Below, piece after piece: positions 49,700-59,147 of a stretch of 64,000 nucleotides of DNA (position 1 is its first letter; each line of letters begins with the position of its first letter). The notes beneath the pieces were generated by a model. The model ran no database searches and was not told the DNA's origin. It saw only the letters and a program-made list of their open reading frames with translations. Made by a program: the position numbers and the translations under genes. The DNA comes from Polyangiaceae bacterium (GTDB lineage Bacteria > Myxococcota_A > Polyangia > Polyangiales > Polyangiaceae), in the NCBI GenBank assembly GCA_020846005.1, contig JADLEQ010000059.1, positions 1 through 64,000 on the forward strand, read 5' to 3'.

Positions 49700-50394
49700 G
49701 CCGCGTAGCGCCGATTGTGATCGCGTGGGCGCTGGTCGCGAGTGGGTGCGGCGAGTCCGAGTCGGCAGGGCGGGCTGGGGCCCCCGGCGGCACGGCGGGT
49801 CAGGGCGCGGAGGCCGGCGCGGCGGGCGTCAGCGGGGCGTCGGGCGCCGGCGGCGCGTCGGGCGCCGGCGGCGCGGCGGGAGCCTCCAGCGCGTACCCAG
49901 CGGGCCCCTACGGCGCCGCGGTCGGCGACGTGCTCGCCGACTATGCCTTCGCCGGCTACGTGAACCTCGACGGCGCGTCGCTCTCCACGGCGCTGCCTTA
50001 CTCGGATCCGGTCACGTTCGGCCAGCTCCGGCAGTCGGGGAGGAGCCACGCGCTCGTCCACCTCTCGGAGTTCTTTTGACCCGGCTGTCGCAGCGCTGCC
50101 CAGGTCCTGGGAGCCAGTAGCCAGCCAGCGCAAGACTCCGGGGGGCTCGTCGTCGAGGTGCTGCTGAGCGGCGCGCTCGATCCGTGGGTCGACACCTACG
50201 ACCTCTCCGTCACGGCCCTGTCCCCTGCGCCCGGCTCCACCTTCGGCGCCGATCTCGGCGGGCGCGAGTGGGCGTACGTCGTCGAGCTCTCGACGATGCG
50301 CATCGTGTGGAAGGGCTTCGGCTCGTACGGCCCCACCACCAACTCAAGCGCCCTCCAAGGGTTGGTGGAGCTCGAGAAGGCGCTCGCGCCGTGA
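49696..50394 (+). CDS. Probable selenoprotein: lipid-anchored redoxin with Sec-Pro-Gly-Cys active site
   Basis: Read through one in-frame TGA (50077-50079), the frame from GTG 49696 to the stop at 50394 encodes 232 residues. A lipoprotein signal ends LVASGC (Cys18), followed by a Gly/Ala/Ser linker to about residue 68 and a thioredoxin-like domain: VGDVLADYAFAGYVNL, SHALVHLSEFF, then the TGA codon as residue 128, Pro-Gly-Cys131, a helix (RSAAQVLGASS), strand GLVVEVLL, and WAYVVELSTMRIVWKGFG. The TGA sits exactly where the first Cys of a CxxC redox motif belongs. A bulged hairpin with apical GGUC follows at bacterial SECIS distance (50095-50114). Coding character continues unchanged past the TGA with no other lesion, which favours selenocysteine over a pseudogene. 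A stop at 50079 would leave a useless half-domain. SelA/B/C/D are not in the window. Likely role: extracytoplasmic thiol/peroxide redox chemistry. Confidence 0.78.
50095..50114 (+). promoter_or_regulatory. Candidate bacterial SECIS element
   Basis: GCU (50095-50097), bulged G (50098), CCCAG (50099-50103), GUC (50104-50106), CUGGG (50107-50111), AGC (50112-50114): an 8-bp stem with one bulged base on the 5' side and an apical GGUC. In E. coli fdhF the SECIS also has a 5'-side bulge and a GGUC loop. The GGUC begins 23 nt after the TGA, inside the usual 16-37 nt window. The bulged base is G, not U as in fdhF. Confidence 0.65.
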
Positions 50395-50410
50395 GCCCGC
50401 ACCCCGCCCG

Positions 50411-51277
50411 CTAGCTGGCGATCGCCTCGGCCAGCGCGACGAGGCGCCGCGCCTCGGCGACGTGGAGGTTCTCCACGAGCTTGCCGTCGAGCACGGCCAC
50501 GCCCTTGCCCTGGGCCTGCGCCTCCTCGAAGGCCCCGATCACGCGCCGCGCGTGCTCCACCGCCGCCGCCGACGGCGAGAAGACCTCGTTGCAGGGGTCG
50601 ACCTGCTTCGGGTGGATGAGCGTCTTGCCGTCGAAGCCGAGCTCGAGCCCCTGCACGCAGGCTGCCCGGAAGCCCTCGTCGTCGTCGAGCGCCAGGTGCA
50701 CGCCGTCCAGGATCGCGAGCCCGTAGGCCCGCGCCGCCAGCATCGACAGCCCGAGCGAGGTGAGCACCGGCAGGCGCAGCGTGGTGTGCGCAGCGTGTAG
50801 ATCCTTCACCAGATCGCTCGTGCCCATCACGAGGCAGGCGAGGCGCCTCGTCGAGGCGGCGATCTCCTTGACGTTGAGCACGCCGAGCGGCGTCTCGATC
50901 ATGCACCAGAGCGAAGTCTGCGCTGGGGCGCCGCTCGCCTCGAGGAGCCGCTCGAGCGCCACGACCTGGTCCACCGACTCGACCTTCGGGAGAAGCACCG
51001 CGTCCGGTCCGGCCGCCGCCGCCGCGCGAGCGTCGGCCTCGCCCCACGGCGTGTCGAGCGCGTTCACTCGGATGACCAGCTCACGCCGGCCGTAGCCGCC
51101 GGCCTTCACGCTGGCGCACACCGTCTCACGCGCGGCGTCCTTGGCGTCGGGCGCGGTGGCGTCCTCCAGATCGAGGATGATGGCGTCGGCCGGGAGCGTG
51201 CGCGCCTTCTCCTGGGCGCGAGCGTTGGAGCCGGGCATGTAGAGGACGGAGCGGCGGGGGCGGGCGGTCGCGGGCAT
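50411..51277 (-). CDS. HpcH/HpaI aldolase / CitE-family protein, probable malyl-CoA thioesterase (Mcl2-like)
   Basis: The 288-residue TIM-barrel protein starts at ATG 51277, with GAGAGGAG upstream. Motifs: [39 protein letters not shown] (Glu/Asp for Mg), [17 protein letters not shown] and [13 protein letters not shown]. These define the citrate lyase beta / malyl-CoA lyase superfamily. Its smaller size and its position back-to-back with an Mcl1-like gene, near ccr and ecm, make malyl-CoA thioesterase (Mcl2) of the ethylmalonyl-CoA pathway the best guess; CitE-like lyase activity is the alternative. Confidence 0.82.
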   Translation of the reverse strand: MPATARPRRSVLYMPGSNARAQEKARTLPADAIILDLEDATAPDAKDAARETVCASVKAGGYGRRELVIRVNALDTPWGEADARAAAAAGPDAVLLPKVESVDQVVALERLLEASGAPAQTSLWCMIETPLGVLNVKEIAASTRRLACLVMGTSDLVKDLHAAHTTLRLPVLTSLGLSMLAARAYGLAILDGVHLALDDDEGFRAACVQGLELGFDGKTLIHPKQVDPCNEVFSPSAAAVEHARRVIGAFEEAQAQGKGVAVLDGKLVENLHVAEARRLVALAEAIAS

Positions 51278-51359
51278 GGGGACACTCCTCTCGGCGGCGT
51301 CCCTCTCGCCCGTCTCGTCTGGACCGTCAAGGGCGCTGGCGCCCGCCCGGAGATCGCCG

Positions 51360-51365
51360 TAGATG
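51360..51365 (+). promoter_or_regulatory. Candidate -10 box for mcl1, leaderless type
   Basis: TAGATG ends 8 nt before the ATG at 51374, the same spacing seen for ccr and ecm. The last base departs from TANNNT, and no clear -35 is seen. Confidence 0.35.
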
Positions 51366-51373
51366 GGGCGGCC

Positions 51374-52426
51374 ATGAAGCTGCCCCGCGATTTCTTCCGC
51401 CCGCTCGCGATCGGCGCCCCGGAGCCGCTGCGCGAGATCCCGTTTCGCCCGTCGCGCATGATCCACTTCTTCGACCCCTCCAACCCGAAGATGGTCGCGA
51501 AGGTGCCCGAGCTCGCGGGCAAGGCCGACGTGCTCCTCGGCAACCTCGAGGACGGCGTGCAGACGGAGAAGAAGGTCGCCGCTCGTGAGGGGTTGTGCGA
51601 GCTGGCGCGGAGCTTCGTGCCGGGTCAGGCGCAGCTCTGGACTCGGGTGAACGCGCTGAACAGCCCGTGGTTCCTCGATGATCTGCTCCGCCTCGTCGCG
51701 GACGCGGGCGACCAGATCGACGTGATCATGATCCCGAAGGTGGAGGGTCCTTGGGACATCCACTTCGTGGATCAGCTCCTCGCTCAGCTCGAGGCGAAGC
51801 ACGGCCTCCGCCGCCCGCTGCTCCTGCACGCCATCCTGGAGACGGCGAGCGGGGTGAACCACGTCGAGGCGATCTGCGCGGCGAGCCCCCGCATGCAGGG
51901 GATCTCGCTCGGCCCCGCCGATCTGGCCGCCTCTCGCCGAATGAAGACGACGCGGGTCGGTGGCGGGCACCCGGGCTACCTGGTCCGCGCGGATCCCGAC
52001 CCCGCCGACGCCGCGGCGCCCCGCGCCACCGCCCAGCAGGATCTCTGGCACTACACGATCGCCCGCATGGTCGACGCCTGCACCGCCAACGGCATCCTCC
52101 CCTACTACGGCCCGTTCGGGGACATCGCCGATCTCGTCGCGTGCGAGGACCAGTTCCGCAACGCGTTCCTCATGGGCTGCGTCGGCGCGTGGTCGCTCCA
52201 CCCGAACCAGCTCGCCGTCGCGCGGCGCGTCTTCAGCCCGCCCGCAGAGGACGTCACCTGGGCGAAGCGAGTGGTCGCCTCGATGGGCGACGGCTCCGGA
52301 GCCGTGATGCTCGACGGCAAGATGCAGGACGACGCGACCGTGAAGCAGTGCCGGGTCATGCTCGACTACGCCCGAACGATCGCGGAGCGGGATCCGGAGC
52401 TCCGCGCCGCGTACGCGCTGGATTGA
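51374..52426 (+). CDS. mcl1: Malyl-CoA / beta-methylmalyl-CoA lyase
   Basis: The 350-residue protein closely follows the Chloroflexus malyl-CoA lyase as I recall it: [15 protein letters not shown] at the N-terminus, [11 protein letters not shown] (metal-binding Glu/Asp), [53 protein letters not shown] and a C-terminal [13 protein letters not shown]. The enzyme reversibly cleaves malyl-CoA to acetyl-CoA and glyoxylate and methylmalyl-CoA to propionyl-CoA and glyoxylate. With ccr and ecm nearby it fits the ethylmalonyl-CoA pathway for acetyl-CoA assimilation. Divergent from the Mcl2-like gene with 96 bp between. Confidence 0.93.
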   Translation: MKLPRDFFRPLAIGAPEPLREIPFRPSRMIHFFDPSNPKMVAKVPELAGKADVLLGNLEDGVQTEKKVAAREGLCELARSFVPGQAQLWTRVNALNSPWFLDDLLRLVADAGDQIDVIMIPKVEGPWDIHFVDQLLAQLEAKHGLRRPLLLHAILETASGVNHVEAICAASPRMQGISLGPADLAASRRMKTTRVGGGHPGYLVRADPDPADAAAPRATAQQDLWHYTIARMVDACTANGILPYYGPFGDIADLVACEDQFRNAFLMGCVGAWSLHPNQLAVARRVFSPPAEDVTWAKRVVASMGDGSGAVMLDGKMQDDATVKQCRVMLDYARTIAERDPELRAAYALD

Positions 52427-52479
52427 GCGCCGCCAACGCGCGCGCGGCCCCGTCGCTTCGCTCCGCCGGGCCGCTGCGC

Positions 52480-52485
52480 TACGCT
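52480..52485 (+). promoter_or_regulatory. -10 box, leaderless type
   Basis: TACGCT ends 7 nt before the GTG at 52493; TTCGCT at 52457-52462 is a weak -35 at 17-nt spacing. The gap is C-rich with no Shine-Dalgarno sequence. Confidence 0.4.
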
Positions 52486-52492
52486 CCCGCCC

Positions 52493-53773
52493 GTGGAGTC
52501 CCGCTCCCTGTTCGCGCGGTGGCGGTGGATCGCCCTGGCCGCGGGCGCCCCGCTGGTGGCCGGCGCTGCGCTGGCCGGCCCCGAGCCCGGCGCGCCGCCG
52601 TGGGTGATCCCGCCCGGCCAGGAGGCCCTCGTGCTCGACCTGCTCGGGGGCAAGGACACGCTCCCCGGTGGCTGTTCGCTCGAGTCGGCGAACATCGCCG
52701 CGGCGGAGATCAGCGCCGAGTACACCTGCACGGGAGGGCGCCGGCAGCTCGTCGCGGAGCACCCGTCCGCGCCAGGCGCGGGGGCCGCGCGGGCGGAGGC
52801 GCTGGCGCTGCGCGGCGGTCCGGAACCGCTGCCCCCCGAGGCGATCGCCGCCGTGCTCGCGCGGGTGAAGGCGAGGGGGGGCGCGTTCCGCTGGCAGGCT
52901 CCCGGCGGCGGCGCTGCGTCGGGCGCCACGGCGAGCGCCGCCCCCGCGGTGTCGGCGCCGCCGGCCGCGGCCACGCCGGAGGAGCACGAGTACGCGCGCG
53001 GGCTGGCGCTCTACCGCGACGGGAAGAGCCGCGAGGCGTCCGTGATCTTCGTGGAGCTCGCGCGGAAGAACCCGCGACAGAGGGGCGTCCTCGGGATGGT
53101 GGTCGCGACCCTCGCAGGCAGTCAGCTCTTCGAGCCGGAGGTCCGCGAGCTCCTGGCGACGGCGGACACCGCGCCAGCCGACCTCCTCGCCCAGTTCCGG
53201 GCGGGGGTAGCGGCGCACTACTTCGCCCACGAGGAGGCGTCTTCCGTCGAGGAGAAGCGCGGCTGGTACGAGACGGCGCTACGCTACCTCGATCGAGCCC
53301 GGCCGCTCGATTTCGAGGCGCGCTGGCACATCTACCAGGCGGTCACCAACTTCCGCCTGGGCAACCAGGCGCTCGCCGAGGAGCAGATCGAGCGCGCGGT
53401 CGCCCTCGGCAGCGACGATCCGGACGTGTACTACTGCCGGGCCGAGATCTTCCAGCGCACGAACATCCCCCGCGCGCTCGAGGACATCCGCCGCTACCAG
53501 GAGAAGGTGGCCGAGATCGTCCGCGGGGGCGGGACGACCTCCGCCAGCAAGTCGGCACGCGTCCAGATGATGTACGATCACCTGTCGGCGGTTCAGCGGG
53601 GCGAGGCCGCGCCGCGCGAGATCTTCGATCCGGTGTCCCATGATCCGCTCACCGGGATGCTCCGCAGGATGGTGCGGCGCCCGGTCTGGTTCGCGTACCT
53701 CGCGCTCGCGATCGGGGGAGTCGGGTTCGTCGCCGTCCGGCTCGCGCGTCGCGGCAGGCGCACGCGCCCGTAG
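52493..53773 (+). CDS. TPR protein with N-terminal signal anchor and C-terminal membrane helix
   Basis: The 426-residue protein starts at GTG 52493. An N-terminal hydrophobic segment (IALAAGAPLVAGAALAG) is followed by a globular part with two Cys (GGCSLESA; AEYTCTGG), an Ala/Pro linker near 145-165, TPR repeats (YARGLALYRDGKSREASVIF; IYQAVTNFRLGNQALAEEQIERA; DVYYCRAEIFQRTNIPRALEDI, about 170-350) and a C-terminal transmembrane helix (FAYLALAIGGVGFVAV) with a basic tail. It probably faces the periplasm. Function unknown; 3 nt separate it from the next gene, a membrane glycosyltransferase-like protein. Confidence 0.8.
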   Translation: MESRSLFARWRWIALAAGAPLVAGAALAGPEPGAPPWVIPPGQEALVLDLLGGKDTLPGGCSLESANIAAAEISAEYTCTGGRRQLVAEHPSAPGAGAARAEALALRGGPEPLPPEAIAAVLARVKARGGAFRWQAPGGGAASGATASAAPAVSAPPAAATPEEHEYARGLALYRDGKSREASVIFVELARKNPRQRGVLGMVVATLAGSQLFEPEVRELLATADTAPADLLAQFRAGVAAHYFAHEEASSVEEKRGWYETALRYLDRARPLDFEARWHIYQAVTNFRLGNQALAEEQIERAVALGSDDPDVYYCRAEIFQRTNIPRALEDIRRYQEKVAEIVRGGGTTSASKSARVQMMYDHLSAVQRGEAAPREIFDPVSHDPLTGMLRRMVRRPVWFAYLALAIGGVGFVAVRLARRGRRTRP

Positions 53774-53776
53774 TCG

Positions 53777-55381
53777 ATGTACTCGCCCGAGTGGCTCGAG
53801 TTCACGCTGGCCGGGCTCGCGCTCGCCCTGCTCGGGTTGGCGCTCCCCTCGCTGCTCAGCGCGTACGGCGTCGCGCTCCGCGACTGGAGGGCTGCGGATC
53901 GGGGCTCGCTCGCGCTGTTCCTGGTCGCCCTCGCGCTCGCGGCCGCGCTGCGCTGGCTGGTCTTCCCGCGCTGGCTCGCGATGGTGTTCATCGGGTACCT
54001 GCAGACGCAGCGCGCCATCGACCTGCTGCCGCTCGCGCACTACGGCGCGGGCTCCGCGGCGTACTATCACGCGCTGCTCGGCTGGCTGCCCGCGGATCAC
54101 GCCTCGGTAATGTGGGTCAACTCCGTGACGGGCGTGCTGGCGCTCCCGCTCGCTGCGACGCTCGCCGCACGCGTCGCCGGTTCGCCGCGCGTGGGGGCGT
54201 GGTTCGCGCTGCTGGTGGCTGTGACGCCCATGTTCATCCGCAACGACAACTCGGAGGCGAACAACGTGCCCCTGCTCTGGTGGCTCTGCGGGGGGGGGCT
54301 GCTCGCGTGGGAGCACCGCGAGCGCGCCGAGCGCGCGATCGCGGCGCAGGCGGCCGTGCTGCTCGCGCTGGCCGCCATCTCGCGCCCGGAGGCGCCGCTC
54401 GTCGTCGGCGTGGTGCTCGTCGTGCTCGTCCGCGCGCGCCCAGCCGCAGCGGGCGCGCGGGACCGGTTCGGGCGGGCGCTCGTCGGGCTGGGACTGCTCG
54501 TGTGCGCACCGCACCTGCTCCACGTGGTGCTCGCGGCGGGCGTCGTCGGGACGATGAGCGTGCTCGATCTGCTCCCGAGGTTGGCCAGCGCGGTCACCGT
54601 GCACAACGTGTTCGTCGATCCGCGGCTCTTCCCGGCGGGGAGCGTCCTGCTCGCGATCTTCGCCGCGCGGCGCCAGCGCGCGGCGGCCTGGGCGCTCCTG
54701 TTCGCCGCGGGCTGCGCGCTCGTCTACGTGGTCGACCTCTGCAGGGGCAACATGGCGCGGGTCCTCGTCCCGGCGGCCCTCGTGGTCACGTCCGTCGCCG
54801 CGGTGGGGCTCGAGCGCTGGCTGCGGGAGCGGCCGCGCGCGCGGTGGCCGAGCCTCGGCGCCTTGGCAGTGAGCGTCGGCGTCACCGCCCCGTTCCTCTA
54901 CGCGCCGACGAACGAGCAGGCCGAGGACGACTTCATTCGGGAGGCGCTCGCGCAGCTGCCGCGCGAGGCCAAGGTGTTCGTCCGCCACGGCTACCTCGAC
55001 CTGAACGAGCCGGGCGCCTTGGGCGTCACGCAGCAGCACTTCCCCGACTACCTGCTCGACGCGCGCGCGGGGCCGACCCGCGTGGTGACCCTCGGCGAGT
55101 TCCGCGAGTCGCCGGAGTTCACGGTGCCCGTCTACCTCTACTGGGGCGTCCGCTGTTCGGGGCGCTTCCGCGACGAGGGAACGCCCGCGCCGCGCGGTGG
55201 GCTCGTCCAGCCGGCTTGCGCTGCGGTGGGAGAGCAGTTCCGCCTCGAGCCGGTCGTCGAGCGGCGGGTGCGGAACCGCGGCGACGTCTGGCTCGAGTAC
55301 TACTCCGACCAGCCAGAGCTCCCGCTCGCGCTCTTCCGCGTGTGGCCCCGCGAGCGCGGCGCCGGCTCGCCGGGCGAGTGA
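53777..55381 (+). CDS. Multi-spanning membrane protein, glycosyltransferase-like
   Basis: The 534-residue protein has about 10-12 hydrophobic helices in the first 370 residues and a C-terminal soluble domain (about 375-534; TRVVTLGEFRESPEF, LEYYSDQPELPLALF). The segment FIGYLQTQRAIDLLPLAHYGAG followed by AYYHALLGWL resembles the first lumenal loop of GT39/GT83-type transferases, though the usual paired acidic residues are not clear. It has a pair of Cys in the C-terminal domain. It is most likely a lipid-linked sugar transferase or related protein; substrate unknown. Confidence 0.7.
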   Translation: MYSPEWLEFTLAGLALALLGLALPSLLSAYGVALRDWRAADRGSLALFLVALALAAALRWLVFPRWLAMVFIGYLQTQRAIDLLPLAHYGAGSAAYYHALLGWLPADHASVMWVNSVTGVLALPLAATLAARVAGSPRVGAWFALLVAVTPMFIRNDNSEANNVPLLWWLCGGGLLAWEHRERAERAIAAQAAVLLALAAISRPEAPLVVGVVLVVLVRARPAAAGARDRFGRALVGLGLLVCAPHLLHVVLAAGVVGTMSVLDLLPRLASAVTVHNVFVDPRLFPAGSVLLAIFAARRQRAAAWALLFAAGCALVYVVDLCRGNMARVLVPAALVVTSVAAVGLERWLRERPRARWPSLGALAVSVGVTAPFLYAPTNEQAEDDFIREALAQLPREAKVFVRHGYLDLNEPGALGVTQQHFPDYLLDARAGPTRVVTLGEFRESPEFTVPVYLYWGVRCSGRFRDEGTPAPRGGLVQPACAAVGEQFRLEPVVERRVRNRGDVWLEYYSDQPELPLALFRVWPRERGAGSPGE

Positions 55382-55531
55382 GCGACACGCAGCGGTTGCG
55401 CGGGGGGACGCAGCGGCGCGCGGCGGCCGTCGCCGTGGGGGACGCCCGCTCGTGGCCGCGGCGCTCGGCGCGCGCCCGGCCCCGCCGCCCATCGACATCA
55501 TGCCGCAATGTGTCATATACGTTCGCGCTCG
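55382..55531. other. Intergenic region upstream of ccr with an AT-rich promoter island
   Basis: The region is 150 bp. Bases 55508-55523 form the most AT-rich patch in the neighbourhood, containing CATATA (55514-55519) and TACGTT (55518-55523). TCGACA at 55492-55497 is a possible -35, 16 nt before CATATA. An imperfect inverted repeat ATGTG-T-CATAT overlaps the -10 and could be an operator. The distance to the ATG (55532) is 8 nt from TACGTT. Confidence 0.45.
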
Positions 55532-56773
55532 ATGGCCAAGGATCTCTACGAACTGGGCGAGACGCCGGAGCTCGGCGTCGTTCCTCGGAAGATGCACGCG
55601 CAGGTCATCCGTGCCGAGCGCTTCGGGGAGCCGCGAGACGCGTTCCAGCGCGAGGTGATCGAGGTGCCCGAGGTCGGCCCGCACGACGTCCTCGTGTGGG
55701 TGATGGCCGCGGGCGTGAACTACAACAACGTCTGGGCGGCCCTCGGGATCCCGGTCGACGTGATCAAGGCGCGACAGAGGGCCGGCGAGAAGGAGGCCTT
55801 CCACGTGGGCGGCTCCGACGCGAGCGGCGTCGTGTGGGCCGTGGGCTCCGCGGTCGAGGGGTTGGCCGTGGGCGACCAGGTGGTCGTCCACTGCGGGACC
55901 TGGGATCTGGCGGATCCGCACGTGGTGGCCGGCAAGGATCCGCAGCTCGCGGCGAGCGCGAAGATCTGGGGCTACGAGACGAACTGGGGCAGCTTCGCCC
56001 AGCTCGCGCGCGTGCAGGCGCACCAGTGCGTGCCCAAGCCGACGCACCTCTCGTGGGAGGAGGCCGCCGCGTACATGCTCGTTGGCGCCACCGCGTACCG
56101 TATGCTGCACGGGTGGGAGGGCAACACCCTCCAGGCGGGGGATCCCGTGCTCATCTGGGGCGGCGCGGGCGGGCTCGGCGTGATGGCGATCCAGATCTGC
56201 AAGGCCGCGGGCGCGCTGCCCGTCGCGGTCGTGAGCAGCGACGACAAGACGGACTACTGTAAGAAGCTCGGTGCCGTCGGCGTGATCAACCGCAAGGCCT
56301 TCAACCACTGGGGGATGCTCCCCCACTGGACGGACGACGCCGCCTACGGCGAGTGGCTGAAGGGCGCGCGCGCCTTCGGCCGCGCCTTCTGGGACGCCCT
56401 CGGCGACAAGCGCAACCCGACGATCGTCTTCGAGCACCCCGGCGAGTCGACGATCCCGACGAGCATCTTCGTGTGCGAGACGGGCGGCATGGTCGTCATC
56501 TGCGCCGGCACCACCGGCTACAACGCGACGCTGGACCTCCGCTACCACTGGATGCGGCAGAAGCGCTTCCAGGGCTCGCACTTCGCCAACGACGCCCAGT
56601 CGCGCGGGGTCAACGATCTGGTCACCGCGGGCAAGGTCGATCCGTGCCTGTCGCGCGTGTTCGAGTTCGACGAGACGGGCGCGTGTCACCAGCTCATGCG
56701 CGAGAACCGCCACCCTCACGGGAACATGGCGGTCCTGGTCAACGCGCGCGAGCGCGGGCGGCGGTCGCTCTGA
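55532..56773 (+). CDS. ccr: Crotonyl-CoA carboxylase/reductase
   Basis: The 413-residue medium-chain reductase starts at ATG 55532. Typical Ccr segments: [50 protein letters not shown] (Glu of the CO2-binding pocket in YETNWG), the NADPH fold [16 protein letters not shown], and [12 protein letters not shown] (His and Asn of the CO2/substrate pocket). The enzyme reduces and carboxylates crotonyl-CoA to ethylmalonyl-CoA, the key step of the ethylmalonyl-CoA pathway. Pathway partners mcl1 and ecm flank it, but each appears to have its own promoter. Confidence 0.95.
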   Translation: MAKDLYELGETPELGVVPRKMHAQVIRAERFGEPRDAFQREVIEVPEVGPHDVLVWVMAAGVNYNNVWAALGIPVDVIKARQRAGEKEAFHVGGSDASGVVWAVGSAVEGLAVGDQVVVHCGTWDLADPHVVAGKDPQLAASAKIWGYETNWGSFAQLARVQAHQCVPKPTHLSWEEAAAYMLVGATAYRMLHGWEGNTLQAGDPVLIWGGAGGLGVMAIQICKAAGALPVAVVSSDDKTDYCKKLGAVGVINRKAFNHWGMLPHWTDDAAYGEWLKGARAFGRAFWDALGDKRNPTIVFEHPGESTIPTSIFVCETGGMVVICAGTTGYNATLDLRYHWMRQKRFQGSHFANDAQSRGVNDLVTAGKVDPCLSRVFEFDETGACHQLMRENRHPHGNMAVLVNARERGRRSL

Positions 56774-56816
56774 GCGAGCGCAGGGAGCGTTCGCGCGGCG
56801 CTCGCCGCTGAGGCAG

Positions 56817-59147
56817 TCAGGCCTCCGCGCCCGAGCCGCCCGGCGCCGGGGTGGGGCGCAGCACGAGCGCGCTGCCGTCGTGGTCCACGACGACGTGCCC
56901 GCCGCCGGCGAGCTCGCCGAAGAGCAGCAGATCTCCGAGCTTGCGCTTGAGGTCGTCCTGCAGCAGGCGCCCGAGGGGACGCGCGCCGAAATCCTTGCTG
57001 TAGCCGCGCTCCGCCAGGTCGGCGCGGGCCGCGGGCGTGAGCTCGAGGGTCACGGCGCGGTCCGCGAGCTGGGCGGAGAGCTCGGCCACGAACTTGTCGA
57101 CGATGTGCCCCATCACCGCGGGTGACAGCGGCTCGAAGGCGATGCGGGCGTCGAGCCGGTTGCGGAACTCGGGGCTGAAGGTGTTGCGGAACGCCGTGTC
57201 GTCCCGGCCGCGGGTCTCCCGCTCGCCGAAGCCGACCACTCCGCGCGCGAGGTCTGCCGCCCCGACGTTGCTCGTCATGATCAGCACCACGTGGCGGAAG
57301 TCGCTCTTCTTGCCCTCGTTGTCCGTGAGCGTGCCGTGGTCCATGATCTGCAGGAGCACGTTGAAGACATCCGGGTGCGCCTTCTCGATCTCGTCGAGGA
57401 GGAGCACACAGTGGGGAGTCTTGGCGATGGCCTCGGTGAGGAGGCCGCCCCGATCGTAGCCGACGTAGCCGGGGGGGGCACCGATCAGGCGGCTCACCGT
57501 GTGACGTTCCATGTACTCGCTCATGTCGAACCGCACGAGCTCGACGCCGAGCGTCTTGGCGAGCTGGCGGGCCGCCTCGGTCTTGCCGACGCCCGTCGGT
57601 CCCGTGAAGAGGTAGCTCCCGATGGGCTTCTCCGGCGAGCGGAGCCCTGCGCGAGCCAGCTTCACCGCCGAGACGAGCTCCTCGATCGCGCGATCCTGGC
57701 CGAAGACCACCCGCTTCAGATCGCCCTGGAGCGCGGCGAGCGCGCTCCGGTCGTCGGAGGAGACCTGCTTGGGTGGCACCTGGGCCATGCGGGCTACCAC
57801 GGCCTCCACGCGCGCGACCCCCACGACGGCGCCCTCCGCGTCCTCGAGCTTGGCGTCCGCGCCCGCCTCGTCGAGCAGGTCGATCGCCTTGTCTGGGAGC
57901 TTGCGATCGCGCAGGTACTTGTCCGCGAGCGCCACGCAGGCGTCGACGGCGGCCTCTTCGTAGCGGACGCCGTGGAACTCCTCGTACTTCGGCAGCAGCC
58001 CGCGCAGGATGAGGCGTGTCTCCGCGAGCGTCGGCTCCAGCACCTCGATCTTCTGGAAACGGCGCGCCAGCGCGCGGTCGCGCTCCAGGTGCCTCCGGAA
58101 CTCCTCGAACGTCGTGGCGCCGATGCAGCGGAGCTTGCCGCTCGCGAGCCCGGGCTTGAAGAGGTTGGCGGCGTCCATGCTCCCCCCGCTGGTCGAGCCC
58201 GCGCCGACCACGGTGTGGAGCTCGTCGATGAAGAGGAGGCTGCCGGGCTGGGTCTCCAGCTCCTTCAGCACCGCCTTGATGCGGTCCTCGAAGTCGCCGC
58301 GGAAGCGAGTCCCCGCGACCAGAGCGCCCATGTCGAGCGACCAGATGGACGCGCCCTCCAGCGGCTTCGGCACCTTGCCCGCCACGATGGCGGCCGCCAG
58401 GCCCTCTACGATCGCCGTCTTCCCCACGCCCGAGTCGCCGACGAGGAGTGGGTTGTTCTTTCGGCGGCGGGCCAGGACCTGGATGGCGCGTTGGAGCTCC
58501 TTCTCGCGGCCGACGAGCGGCTCGACCGCGCCCTGCCGGGCCCGCTCGTTGAGATCCTCCGCGTAGCGGGCGAGGGCGCTCTGCTTGCCCTGCTTGCCCT
58601 GCTTGCCGCCTCCGCCGGGTCGCGCGGGCTCGTCCTCTTCGTCCTCCTCGCCCTCGACTCCGTCCGCGTCCGCGGTGCGCGGGCCATCGAGGCCCTGTGC
58701 CTCCGCCTCGCCGCGCCGGGGCGCCCCGTGCGAGAGGTAGGTGACCACGTCCAGGCGCGTGACGCCGCCCTCGGTGAGCACGCGGACGGACGGCGAGTCG
58801 AGCTCCGAGAACAGCGCGACCAGGAGGTTGAAGCCGTGGACCTCCTCCTTGCCGGAGGACTGCACGTGGATCGCTGCGCGCTGGACGACCCGGTGGAAGC
58901 CGCGCGACGGCCGCGGATCGACGTCTTCGTCCTCGGGGGCGGCCGTCATCTCGTCGTCGAACACGGCCTCGAGTGCCTTGCGCAGCGCGTTGGGCTTGCC
59001 GCCGCACTTCGTCACGACCCGAGCGGTCGCGGCGTCGAGCAGGAGGGCGTAGAGCAGGTGCTCCACCGTCACCAGGTCGTGCCGGCGGCGCGCGGCCTCG
59101 GCGTGGGCCACCTCGAACGCGATCTCGACCTCGGTGCTGAGCTTCAC
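56817..59147 (-). CDS. clpA: ATP-dependent Clp protease ATP-binding subunit ClpA
   Basis: The 776-residue protein has a ClpA-type N domain (STEVEIAFEVAHAEAARRRH), a variable acidic/Gly-Lys-Gln linker (about 160-195; EGEEDEEDEPARPGGGG and KQGKQGKQ), D1 AAA+ (Walker A GDSGVGKTA, Walker B LLFIDELH) and D2 AAA+ (GPTGVGKTE, LLLDEIEKAHPDVFNVLLQ). There is no coiled-coil M domain, which separates it from ClpB/ClpC. It unfolds substrates for ClpP. It overlaps clpS by 4 nt; clpP is not in the window. The charged linker is longer than in E. coli ClpA. Confidence 0.95.
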   Translation of the reverse strand: MKLSTEVEIAFEVAHAEAARRRHDLVTVEHLLYALLLDAATARVVTKCGGKPNALRKALEAVFDDEMTAAPEDEDVDPRPSRGFHRVVQRAAIHVQSSGKEEVHGFNLLVALFSELDSPSVRVLTEGGVTRLDVVTYLSHGAPRRGEAEAQGLDGPRTADADGVEGEEDEEDEPARPGGGGKQGKQGKQSALARYAEDLNERARQGAVEPLVGREKELQRAIQVLARRRKNNPLLVGDSGVGKTAIVEGLAAAIVAGKVPKPLEGASIWSLDMGALVAGTRFRGDFEDRIKAVLKELETQPGSLLFIDELHTVVGAGSTSGGSMDAANLFKPGLASGKLRCIGATTFEEFRRHLERDRALARRFQKIEVLEPTLAETRLILRGLLPKYEEFHGVRYEEAAVDACVALADKYLRDRKLPDKAIDLLDEAGADAKLEDAEGAVVGVARVEAVVARMAQVPPKQVSSDDRSALAALQGDLKRVVFGQDRAIEELVSAVKLARAGLRSPEKPIGSYLFTGPTGVGKTEAARQLAKTLGVELVRFDMSEYMERHTVSRLIGAPPGYVGYDRGGLLTEAIAKTPHCVLLLDEIEKAHPDVFNVLLQIMDHGTLTDNEGKKSDFRHVVLIMTSNVGAADLARGVVGFGERETRGRDDTAFRNTFSPEFRNRLDARIAFEPLSPAVMGHIVDKFVAELSAQLADRAVTLELTPAARADLAERGYSKDFGARPLGRLLQDDLKRKLGDLLLFGELAGGGHVVVDHDGSALVLRPTPAPGGSGAEA

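Noticed and set aside
50077-50157. Reading 49696-50394 as a pseudogene broken by a nonsense mutation
   Set aside because: There is only one stop, it sits exactly at a redox Cys position, the frame stays intact on both sides, and a SECIS-like hairpin follows. Cannot be excluded without checking Sec genes.
53279-56719. 1146-residue minus-strand ORF across the TPR, glycosyltransferase and ccr genes
   Set aside because: Shadow of three well-supported plus-strand genes.
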